Shown here: one piece after another, positions 1 to 5,179 of the stretch
How positions within the stretch are numbered: position 1 is the first letter of the stretch
Layout: the number at the start of each line of letters is the position of its first letter
Assembly: GCA_958407085.1 (NCBI GenBank)
Contig: CATYHY010000106.1
Span: forward strand, 1 to 5,422
From: an uncultured Collinsella sp.
Lineage (GTDB): Bacteria > Actinomycetota > Coriobacteriia > Coriobacteriales > Coriobacteriaceae
Reading direction: 5' to 3'
Length of the DNA: 5,422 nt
The notes under the pieces: model-generated
What the model saw: only the letters and a program-made list of their open reading frames with translations
The model's database searches: none
Told to the model about the DNA's origin: nothing
Position numbers and translations under genes: made by a program

Positions 1-1160
1 TCGTCAAGGACGGCGTCCTCACCGCTAACGGCACCACCCTGGGCGCCGACAACGGTATCGCCGTCGCGCTTATGCTTACCGTGCTCAACGACGATTCGAT
101 TGCTCATCCGGCCCTCGAGTGCGTATTCACCACCGACGAGGAGACTGGCCTGGTCGGCGCCGAGACGCTCGACAAGTCCCAGATTAGCGCCCGCACCATG
201 ATTAACCTTGACTCCGAGGAAGAGGGCGTTGCCACCGTCAGCTGCGCCGGCGGCGTCGTCGTTACCTACACCTGCCCGATCGCGCGCGAGCGCAAGACCG
301 GTAGCACCCTCACACTCGACATCTCCGGCCTGCTGGGCGGTCACTCCGGCTCCGACATCAACCTGGAGCGCGGCAACGGCAACCTCATCATGGCCCGCAT
401 CATCGACCGCCTGATGGTCGCCGGCGAGCCCGCCATCGTCAGCTTTAACGGCGGCACTAAGGACAACGCCATCAACCGTGAGTGCAAGGCCGAGCTGGTT
501 TACGCCGACCACGCTGCCGCCGAGGCCGCGGCCCAGATCGCAAAGGGCATCATCGCCGACGTCACTGCCGAGCTCGAGGTCTTCGACCCCGGCTTTACCT
601 GCACCGTCGAGATTGCCGACGACGCCGAGGTCGAGGCCATGGACCAGAAGTCCGCGCTTGCCCTCATCCGCGCTCTGCGTCTTGCCCCTAACGGCGTGAT
701 TCGCCGCAACGTCGCCACCGACGGCTCCGTCGAGGTTTCCTCCAACATCGGTGTGGTTGCCACCTCTGACGACCAGGTCAAGATCATGCTGTCCCCGCGT
801 TCCTCGATCACCTCGCTGCAGAACGAGTTCAAGGACCGCCTGCAGACGCTTGCCGATGTCCTGGGCTTTGACGCCAAGTTTGAGTTCGAGTATCCCGGCT
901 GGAGCTATGCCGAGCATTCGCCGGTCCGCGACATTTTTGTCGAGAGCTATCGCGAGCTCTTTGGCTCCGAGCTGCGCATCGAGTCCATTCACGCCGGCCT
1001 TGAGTGCGGCCTGTTTGCCGAGGCCCTGCACGGCCTGGACGCCATCGCCGTGGGCCCGACGCTCTCCGATGTCCACACCCCGGACGAGAGCATGGAGCTC
1101 GCTTCTGCCGAGCGCTTCTACGAGCTGCTCATCGACGTCCTCAAGCGCCTCGCTGCGTAA
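1..1160 (+). CDS. pepD: Aminoacyl-histidine dipeptidase (PepD, M20 family), 5' end missing
   Basis: This is a cytosolic metallopeptidase that cleaves Xaa-His and other dipeptides. The reading frame is open from base 3, so the gene starts outside the window; about 385 residues are present. E. coli PepD has about 485, so roughly 100 N-terminal residues, including the first metal-binding His, are missing. The visible family motifs are in order: TTLGADNG at about bases 36-59, whose Asp bridges the two metals; TDEETG at about 132-149, with the general-base Glu and a metal-ligand Glu; NLDSEEEG around 204-227, with a metal-ligand Asp; GGHSG of the lid domain near 338-352; and IHAGLECG followed by VHTPDE near the C-terminus, giving the last metal-ligand His. 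All expected ligands that fall inside the window are intact. The ATG at 72 is internal, because the conserved GADNG motif lies upstream of it. A terminator follows the TAA. Family assignment is firm; exact substrate preference is not visible. Confidence 0.93.
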   Translation, partial: VKDGVLTANGTTLGADNGIAVALMLTVLNDDSIAHPALECVFTTDEETGLVGAETLDKSQISARTMINLDSEEEGVATVSCAGGVVVTYTCPIARERKTGSTLTLDISGLLGGHSGSDINLERGNGNLIMARIIDRLMVAGEPAIVSFNGGTKDNAINRECKAELVYADHAAAEAAAQIAKGIIADVTAELEVFDPGFTCTVEIADDAEVEAMDQKSALALIRALRLAPNGVIRRNVATDGSVEVSSNIGVVATSDDQVKIMLSPRSSITSLQNEFKDRLQTLADVLGFDAKFEFEYPGWSYAEHSPVRDIFVESYRELFGSELRIESIHAGLECGLFAEALHGLDAIAVGPTLSDVHTPDESMELASAERFYELLIDVLKRLAA

Positions 1161-1215
1161 AGGTCGCATTGACGGCGATCCAAAACCTTTGCTGATGGAT
1201 TGCAAATGACATTAC

Positions 1216-1263
1216 GAGAGGGGGTACCCGAGCTTTTGCGACGGGTGCCCCCTCTCTTCTTTT
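1216..1263 (+). terminator. Intrinsic terminator of pepD
   Basis: The arms 1216-1230 and 1242-1256 pair over 15 bp with one G-U wobble and an 11-base loop, followed by TTCTTTT at 1257-1263. It lies 55 bases after the pepD stop. It also sits just beyond the end of the convergent hipA, but on the minus strand the stem is followed by GTAATG rather than a T run, so it probably stops only + strand transcription efficiently. The remaining bases between the two genes show nothing else. Confidence 0.9.
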
Positions 1264-1287
1264 AAGAAATGGGAAATTGATTGGCGT

Positions 1288-2592
1288 CTAGCCCATATCC
1301 GCCTTGATGAGGTCGAGGGTGCGCTGGCAGTTTTCGCGGACGGGCCCGAGCATATGCTTGCGCAGGTCCGCCATGCCGGGCAGATCGGCGTATTCGTCCA
1401 TGACCTCTTCCATGCAAATGGGTACCTCGTAGGCGAGGTCCATCATGGTCGCAAAGCAAAACTTCTCGGATAGCCCGGCATCGGTGAGTGCCGCCTCCAG
1501 CGCGGGGTCGCCCATACCGTGGTATCGGCGGATAGCGCCTGGACCGATGCGTCCCACACGGTTTTCGCCGCCAACGCTCATGGCGAGGCGCGCTTTTCGC
1601 CGCATACGTTCGTATGCCAGCCCAGATGCAACGTCATACATACGGGCCATCATAGCTGTGCCGCCGTTTCCAAGAAGCAGGGAATAGTTCTTCGCATGCG
1701 CGTCCGGTGCGCCGATGATGGCGTTAAAGAAAAGTATCTGCGTAAACAGATACAGGTTAAGTTGATGATGGCTCGTATTGACGAGGAGTTCCTGAATATC
1801 GCGTGCGGTCGGGCCGCCGTCTGCCGTGTACTTTTGAGCGGGCATCACTCCAAGGGCCTGACAGAGGTCTTCTTGGTGTAGACGCATGATTGTCCCGTCT
1901 TTGACATTCACACGGTCATAGCGCTCAACAATGAGGGCGGGTTCGTTCTCAAATAAGCGATACTCAACGTTCGCCGTTGCGATACCCGCGCGCTGGGCGC
2001 TTTTCATGCAGACAAACTCATTAAGCGCTTCGAGCTTAAATCCGATAACGCCATTTTTGAAAATATGCGTCGTGGGCGAGGAACCTACGCATTCGCACCA
2101 GCGACCGTCTATGAGTGCGAGTGCGAACTTGCCCTGGTTGCCTCCAAGTGACCAACTTTCATCTAGACCCATCCACGATGCATCGCGGTCATCTCTGATC
2201 GACTTGAGACGGAGAGCAATTTCGTGGTCGTCTATAGGGCGGTATTCGCCAGCGCGATGCAGGACGGCGTCGGCATCTTCTTCGGCACAAAACTGCACTC
2301 CGCCCGGACAGTCGAGTCCGATATGGCTGAGCAACGCAACGGGATTGTTGGGCCTAACGTTGAATTCGGCGGCAATCGCTTTTCGTTGGTCCTCGCTGTC
2401 GGGTAGAAGGCCAAACAAGTACGGATTCATGACCTGTTGGCCGTATGTGCGATTTGATACGGGTATGTTGGTCGATAGGGCTGGCCCGTCATAGTCATGA
2501 TCGTAGGTAAAGCTGATAAGACCGTTCTCATCTTGCGTGAGCGTTCCCGCAGGTACGCCGCAAATAATGGTCCGAAGTGATGTTCTGGCCAT
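1288..2592 (-). CDS. hipA: HipA-type serine/threonine kinase toxin
   Basis: The 434 residues match the length of E. coli HipA (440). HipA kinases phosphorylate a translation factor (glutamyl-tRNA synthetase in E. coli) and cause growth arrest or persistence. An N-terminal HipA_N-like domain covers about residues 1-105. The kinase core follows: SLGGNQGK at 148-155 is the nucleotide loop, and Ser148 lines up with the autophosphorylated Ser150 of E. coli HipA. Lys179 in THIFK is the ATP-binding Lys, VERYDR is at 222-227 and QEDLCQ at 240-245. DAHAKN at 297-302 carries the catalytic Asp and metal-binding Asn, and the DFG-like Asp is Asp320 in MYDVAS. The site therefore looks active. The ATG lies 3 bases after the hipB stop, with AAGGGA at 2601-2606 as ribosome binding site. 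Base composition is lower in GC than its neighbours (25 G or C in 1741-1800, against 36 in 4321-4380 of disA), which suggests acquisition by transfer. The target in this host is unknown. Confidence 0.93.
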   Translation of the reverse strand: MARTSLRTIICGVPAGTLTQDENGLISFTYDHDYDGPALSTNIPVSNRTYGQQVMNPYLFGLLPDSEDQRKAIAAEFNVRPNNPVALLSHIGLDCPGGVQFCAEEDADAVLHRAGEYRPIDDHEIALRLKSIRDDRDASWMGLDESWSLGGNQGKFALALIDGRWCECVGSSPTTHIFKNGVIGFKLEALNEFVCMKSAQRAGIATANVEYRLFENEPALIVERYDRVNVKDGTIMRLHQEDLCQALGVMPAQKYTADGGPTARDIQELLVNTSHHQLNLYLFTQILFFNAIIGAPDAHAKNYSLLLGNGGTAMMARMYDVASGLAYERMRRKARLAMSVGGENRVGRIGPGAIRRYHGMGDPALEAALTDAGLSEKFCFATMMDLAYEVPICMEEVMDEYADLPGMADLRKHMLGPVRENCQRTLDLIKADMG

Positions 2593-2595
2593 TGG

Positions 2596-3066
2596 CTATT
2601 TCCCTTCAGACTCGGCTTGAGCGGGTGCGCTAGCGGCAATCGAGACTCCGAGATTGGACATGGCGAAATCGGCGAAGGCCCTGTCGTAGAGCTCGGACGT
2701 AAAGGGGGTATCTGGAAGAGCTGGAATGGCTGCGCCGCGTCGGTGGCTATGAGAGGGACGTTGAGCGTGATGGCGTCTGGGGGTACAGCGAGATTGCAGA
2801 TCAGCATGCGGGGCGTCGGTCGGCTGCTCATGTTTCGTGTCGTCGATATTCCCTTGAGCAACGAGAGCCAGTCCGAGAGCACCGAAAACCGCCAGCAGCT
2901 TGTCGAGCCGAATGCCCGTGGCATCTCCCAGCTCGAGCGATGCGAGCAGGCGCTCCGAAACACCGGCTTTTTTAGCGAGGGCCGCACGGGTGATTCCCTG
3001 CGCCTCGCGTGCCTGGCGCACGTAGATGCCAGCTTGGCGCGGTGTGGTGATGGGAAGGGTATCCAC
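2596..3066 (-). CDS. hipB: HipB-type antitoxin, XRE-family HTH repressor with long C-terminal extension
   Basis: This is the partner of the following hipA: it should bind and neutralise the toxin and repress the operon. Of 156 residues, about 10-70 form a Cro/C1-type helix-turn-helix (LAKKAGVSERLLASLE at 30-45 holds the two key helices). E. coli HipB is only 88 residues, so the C-terminal half is an extension. Residues 122-150 (FTSELYDRAFADFAMSN onwards) look like normal protein. Residues about 85-121 do not: they are rich in His, Arg and Pro, with weak third-position GC. The +1 frame of the same DNA reads as ordinary protein (MLICNLAVPPDAITLNVPLI), bounded by C runs at 2810-2813 and 2704-2708. 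Two compensating indels, real or from sequencing, are likely. The start is GTG at 3064-3066, preceded by AGGAG with a 6-base gap. The gene precedes hipA with 3 bases between stop and start, so the two are translated from one mRNA. Confidence 0.88.
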   Translation of the reverse strand: MDTLPITTPRQAGIYVRQAREAQGITRAALAKKAGVSERLLASLELGDATGIRLDKLLAVFGALGLALVAQGNIDDTKHEQPTDAPHADLQSRCTPRRHHAQRPSHSHRRGAAIPALPDTPFTSELYDRAFADFAMSNLGVSIAASAPAQAESEGK

Positions 3067-3072
3067 GGTGGT

Positions 3073-3077
3073 CTCCT
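3073..3077 (-). promoter_or_regulatory. Ribosome binding site that fixes the GTG start of hipB
   Basis: AGGAG on the minus strand is six bases before GTG at 3066-3064. No ATG lies at a better distance, and the helix-turn-helix begins about 10 residues later, as expected for this family. Confidence 0.75.
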
Positions 3078-3080
3078 AAT

Positions 3081-3150
3081 GTGCAGACTTTTGCATATCA
3101 GTATGACATGCAAAAGTCTGCATGAAAAGGCCTCATGCAAAACACTGCAT
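3081..3150. promoter_or_regulatory. Triple HipB-type operator, three 16-bp dyads 27 bp apart
   Basis: Three copies of a dyad with arms ATGCA and TGCAT around six bases lie at 3081-3096 (GTGCA-GACTTT-TGCAT), 3108-3123 (ATGCA-AAAGTC-TGCAT) and 3135-3150 (ATGCA-AAACAC-TGCAT). Their centres, 3088.5, 3115.5 and 3142.5, are exactly 27 bp apart. The first and second copies point in opposite directions, making a perfect 15-bp inverted repeat (3082-3096 with 3108-3122). The second and third are direct repeats (17 of 19 bases identical, 3107-3125 against 3134-3152). They cover the predicted start, the -10/-35 spacer and the zone just upstream of -35 of the hipBA promoter. E. coli HipB likewise binds several spaced dyads, so autoregulation is a sound inference; the bound protein has not been shown. 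Confidence 0.8.
3100..3128 (-). promoter_or_regulatory. Candidate hipBA promoter
   Basis: On the minus strand a -35 element TTTTCA (3128-3123; four of six consensus bases) is separated by exactly 17 bases from a -10 element CATACT (3105-3100; four of six). Transcription would begin near 3093, giving a leader of about 27 bases that holds the hipB AGGAG. The -10 lies between the two inverted operator copies and the -35 touches the second, the arrangement of a repressible promoter. The T run of the mntP terminator overlaps the -35. Confidence 0.55.
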
Positions 3151-3158
3151 GAGGCCTT
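3125..3158 (-). terminator. Intrinsic terminator of mntP
   Basis: On the minus strand 3158-3146 pairs with 3139-3127 over 13 bp around a 6-base loop, followed by TTTTC. It lies about 30 bases after the mntP stop. On the plus strand only GCCC follows the stem, so it serves mntP rather than a + strand gene. The top of the hairpin contains the third operator-like dyad (3135-3150). Confidence 0.8.
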
Positions 3159-3186
3159 GCCCGGACGTTTAGTTTTGAAGGGTGTT

Positions 3187-3765
3187 TTACAGCGCCAAAA
3201 ACCCCAAGTGTTCCAGCAGAATCTTGAGGCCGATAAGGATAAGCACGACGCCGCCCACGATGGTGGCGGGCTTTTCGTAGCGCGCGCCAAAGGTGTGGCC
3301 GATCGCCACGCCGGCAACGGAGAAGACAAAGGTCGTGATGCCAATGAGCGACACGGCGGGGACGATGTCGACCGAAAGCGCGGCGAACGAGATGCCCACG
3401 GCCAGGGCGTCGATTGAGGTGGCGATGGCGAGGATCAGGTACTCGCCCAGGTCAATCTTCTCGGCATCCTTGCCGTCGCCTTCGTTCTCGTCCTCAGTAA
3501 AGGCTTCCCACAGCATCTTGCCGCCGATGAAGGCCAAAAGGATGAAGGCGATCCAATGGTCGATGGGTCCGATGATGCCCATTAACTGGCTGCCAAGCGC
3601 CCATCCGATTACGGGCATGCCGGCCTGAAAGCCGCCAAAGAACAGGCCGAGCACCACGGCGACTTTAAGGTTGATCTTTTTCATGCCGAGACCTTTGCAG
3701 ATGGAAACGGCAAAGGCGTCCATCGAAAGGCCAACGGCGAGCAACACGAGCTCTGCGAGTCCCAT
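3187..3765 (-). CDS. mntP: Manganese efflux pump MntP
   Basis: This inner-membrane exporter removes excess Mn2+ from the cell. The 192 residues match the family length of about 188. Two homologous halves are visible, each opening with the signature Asp motif: GLSMDAFAVS (residues 12-21, Asp16) and ATSIDALAVG (115-124, Asp119). Six hydrophobic segments lie at about 3-25, 34-60, 68-89, 108-130, 136-158 and 167-190. The acidic loop EDENEGDGKDAEK at 91-103 joins the halves, as in other MntP proteins. The start is ATG at 3763-3765, with GAGGGAG at 3779-3773 on the minus strand as ribosome binding site. A longer in-frame reading to 3870 would run through the riboswitch and is rejected. The gene stands alone between its own riboswitch and terminator. 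The leader type (yybP-ykoY) independently supports manganese as the substrate. Confidence 0.95.
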   Translation of the reverse strand: MGLAELVLLAVGLSMDAFAVSICKGLGMKKINLKVAVVLGLFFGGFQAGMPVIGWALGSQLMGIIGPIDHWIAFILLAFIGGKMLWEAFTEDENEGDGKDAEKIDLGEYLILAIATSIDALAVGISFAALSVDIVPAVSLIGITTFVFSVAGVAIGHTFGARYEKPATIVGGVVLILIGLKILLEHLGFLAL

Positions 3766-3772
3766 AGCCTGG

Positions 3773-3814
3773 CTCCCTCTCTGCGGGCGGGCCCGCGTGT
3801 ACCTCTTGAGGGAG
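3773..3814 (-). promoter_or_regulatory. mntP ribosome binding site and sequestering hairpin
   Basis: On the minus strand CTCCCTC (3814-3808) is an exact complement of the Shine-Dalgarno GAGGGAG (3779-3773), with an inner GCGGG/CCCGC stem between them. Transcripts that pass the terminator could therefore hide the mntP ribosome binding site. The pairing is seen in the sequence; an effect on translation is inference. Confidence 0.5.
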
Positions 3815-3818
3815 TAAT

Positions 3819-3862
3819 AAAAAAGACCCGTAGCGTACGCGTTGCGCGCACAGCCACGAGTC
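3819..3862 (-). terminator. Riboswitch-controlled terminator in the mntP leader
   Basis: The minus-strand arms 3862-3846 and 3840-3825 pair over 16 bp (wobbles allowed, one bulged U at 3852) with loop GCAAC, followed directly by six T (3824-3819). The 5' arm contains CTCGT (3860-3856), which is also the 3' strand of the aptamer closing helix, so aptamer and terminator exclude each other. Metal binding should therefore prevent termination (ON switch). Confidence 0.85.
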
Positions 3863-3953
3863 TCGTTCATTAAGGCAAGCCAGGCCGCATCGGCCAGTGT
3901 GTTGACTTACCGCGCCACCGGAGGCGAATCCGGTCACGCGACTACTCCCTCAT
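3856..3953 (-). promoter_or_regulatory. yybP-ykoY manganese riboswitch aptamer
   Basis: The family hallmarks appear in order on the minus strand. The closing helix P1 is ATGAG (3953-3949) with CTCGT (3860-3856), perhaps extended by CGCAT (3960-3956) with GTGCG (3851-3847). The conserved GGAGTAG is at 3948-3942. A hairpin built from CGCG pairs and an ACCGGA/TCCGGT stem occupies 3940-3911. The second conserved loop, GTCAACACACT, is at 3906-3896. A GGCC/GGCC hairpin is at 3895-3883, and the conserved AACGAGAC at 3867-3860. The family binds Mn2+ at the docking of the two conserved loops, and it sits in front of mntP, its classic target. An RNA-family covariance search would be expected to give a clear hit. 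Confidence 0.9.
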
Positions 3954-3961
3954 TTATGCGA

Positions 3962-4037
3962 ATCCCGATGCTACCACATGAACAGCTCATTTGGGTTGGG
4001 CTCTCAGCTGTGTTCGCTCATTCTGTAAGCATCGGAT
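3962..4037. repeat. Nested imperfect inverted repeats between mntP and disA
   Basis: Outer arms ATCCCGATGCT (3962-3972) and AGCATCGGAT (4028-4037) are complementary apart from one bulged base. Inner arms GAACAGCT (3980-3987) and AGCTGTGTTC (4007-4016) are complementary apart from two bulged bases. The outer left arm covers the proposed mntP -10. It could be an operator pair or chance; no family is recognised. Apart from this, 3977-4099 holds no gene, and I find no convincing disA promoter in it. Confidence 0.35.
3968..3976 (-). promoter_or_regulatory. Candidate mntP promoter (extended -10)
   Basis: TG-G-TAGCAT on the minus strand (3976-3968) fits an extended -10 element; four of six bases match TATAAT. 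No convincing -35 lies 17 bases upstream. A start about seven bases later, near 3961, would put the 5' end of the RNA right at the riboswitch, which favours this site. Confidence 0.4.
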
Positions 4038-4099
4038 TTCGCAAGCGCCGCAGGGACAAACCGTGAGAAACTATTTAGCGTTTATGGAGCGTATACGAT

Positions 4100-4104
4100 G
4101 GGAG
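4100..4104 (+). promoter_or_regulatory. Ribosome binding site that fixes the TTG start of disA
   Basis: GGGAG is followed by seven bases and then TTG at 4112. The disA frame has a stop at 4076-4078 and no ATG or GTG between it and the TTG. The ATGs at 4098 and 4107 are in another frame. TTG is therefore the only plausible start. Confidence 0.75.
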
Positions 4105-4111
4105 CGATGCC

Positions 4112-5179
4112 TTGGATAAGAACGAGCTGCAAAAGCGTATGGAACAGGCCATCCGCCTGACGGCACCTGGTCAGCCGATCCGCACCGCCCTCGACATGAT
4201 CATCGCCGGTCACCTGGGCGCCCTTATCTGCGTCGGCGACACCGAAAACGTGCTCGCTGCCGGTAACGACGGCTTCCCGCTCAACATTTCGTTCACCTCG
4301 AACCGTCTGTTCGAGCTCTCCAAGATGGACGGTGCCATCGTCATCGACGGTGACCTCACCCAGATCCTGCGCGCCAACTTCCACCTCAATCCCGATCCCT
4401 CGCTTGCCACGAGTGAGACGGGCATGCGCCACCGCACCGCCGCTCGCATGTCGGTGCTCACCGACGCCATCGTGATCTCGGTTTCGGCTCGTCGTGCCGT
4501 CGTCAACGTGTACGTCCACGGTAAGAGCTACGAGATTCAGCCTGTCACCACCATCATGAGCTCGGTCAACCAGCTCGTAGCCACGCTCCAGACCACCCGT
4601 CAGTCGCTCGATCGCTCCCTGCTGCGCCTGACGGCCCTCGAGCTCGACGACTACGTTACGCTCGCCGACATTACCGGTATTTTCTCGAGTTTCGAGATCA
4701 TGCAACAGGCAAAGACCGAGCTTAAGGATTGCATCGTCAAGCTGGGTAACCAGGGCAAGCTCGTGCAGATGCAGCTCGAGCAGCTCGCGGGCTCCAGCAT
4801 GGATACCGAATACGACTTGATGATCCGCGACTACGCAAGCGATTCCTCCGAGGCAAACGCCGAGAAGATTCGCGCCGAGCTGAGCCGCATGACGCCTAAG
4901 GACCTGTCCGACCCGCAGCACGTGGCGGCAGTTCTGGGCTATGACGACCTGGACGAGGACTCCGTCATGACGCCGCTGGGCCTGCGCACGCTTTCGCGCG
5001 TGTCCGTCGTGCGCGACGGCGTGGCCGAGAAGATCGTCGACGAGTACGGCTCGCTGCAGGAGCTCATGGATGACATCAGCGAGGATCCGGAGCGCCTGGG
5101 CGACTTTGGCGTCAACAACCCTGCCATTCTTGCGGACTCCCTGTACCGCATGAAGGGCACCAAACAAGGGAACGCATAA
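4112..5179 (+). CDS. disA: DNA integrity scanning diadenylate cyclase DisA
   Basis: DisA condenses two ATP into cyclic di-AMP and, in Bacillus, slows this activity at branched DNA. The 355 residues agree with about 360 in B. subtilis. The N-terminal DAC domain (about 1-145) has both catalytic signatures: MDGAIVIDGD at 72-81 (DGA motif) and SETGMRHRTA at 101-110 (RHR motif). The middle helical linker spans about 150-270. The C-terminal helix-hairpin-helix DNA-binding region spans about 285-350. The final hairpin is weak: where B. subtilis has EGIGEVRARKI this protein has GDFGVNNPAIL, so the first glycine is lost and a proline enters. The start is the rare TTG at 4112; this leaves an N-terminus about 10 residues shorter than in Bacillus but keeps the domain whole. 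It overlaps ispD by one base (TAATG), so the two are probably translated together. A long minus-strand reading frame across it is only a shadow of GC-rich codons. Confidence 0.96.
   Translation: MDKNELQKRMEQAIRLTAPGQPIRTALDMIIAGHLGALICVGDTENVLAAGNDGFPLNISFTSNRLFELSKMDGAIVIDGDLTQILRANFHLNPDPSLATSETGMRHRTAARMSVLTDAIVISVSARRAVVNVYVHGKSYEIQPVTTIMSSVNQLVATLQTTRQSLDRSLLRLTALELDDYVTLADITGIFSSFEIMQQAKTELKDCIVKLGNQGKLVQMQLEQLAGSSMDTEYDLMIRDYASDSSEANAEKIRAELSRMTPKDLSDPQHVAAVLGYDDLDEDSVMTPLGLRTLSRVSVVRDGVAEKIVDEYGSLQELMDDISEDPERLGDFGVNNPAILADSLYRMKGTKQGNA

Noticed and set aside
72..1160. Complete pepD starting at the ATG at 72
   Set aside because: The conserved metal-binding GADNG motif lies upstream in the same open frame, so the gene continues past the left edge.
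1216..1256. Shared terminator for the convergent hipA
   Set aside because: The stem is symmetric, but on the minus strand it is followed by GTAATG with no T run, so termination of hipA there is not supported by sequence.
1288..3066. Three-component HipBST system
   Set aside because: HipA here is full length with its N-terminal domain, and there is no separate hipS gene between or beside hipB and hipA.
3081..3152. Short CRISPR-like array (three similar units 27 bp apart)
   Set aside because: The units are 16-bp dyads with only 11 bp between them, one is inverted, and they sit on a promoter next to a HipB gene with no cas genes in view; operators explain them.
2617..3417. 266-codon open frame on the plus strand across hipB and the mntP end
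   Set aside because: It runs through the hipBA operators and antisense to two recognised genes, and the translation has no domain-like pattern.
3766..3870. N-terminal extension of MntP to an upstream ATG
   Set aside because: The extra 35 codons would translate the terminator hairpin of the riboswitch; the ATG at 3765 has a good ribosome binding site and gives the normal family length and N-terminus.
4082..5167. 361-codon open frame on the minus strand across disA
   Set aside because: It is antisense to a full DisA with all catalytic motifs; its His/Val/Asp-rich translation is typical of the mirror of GC-rich codons, and it has no family motif.
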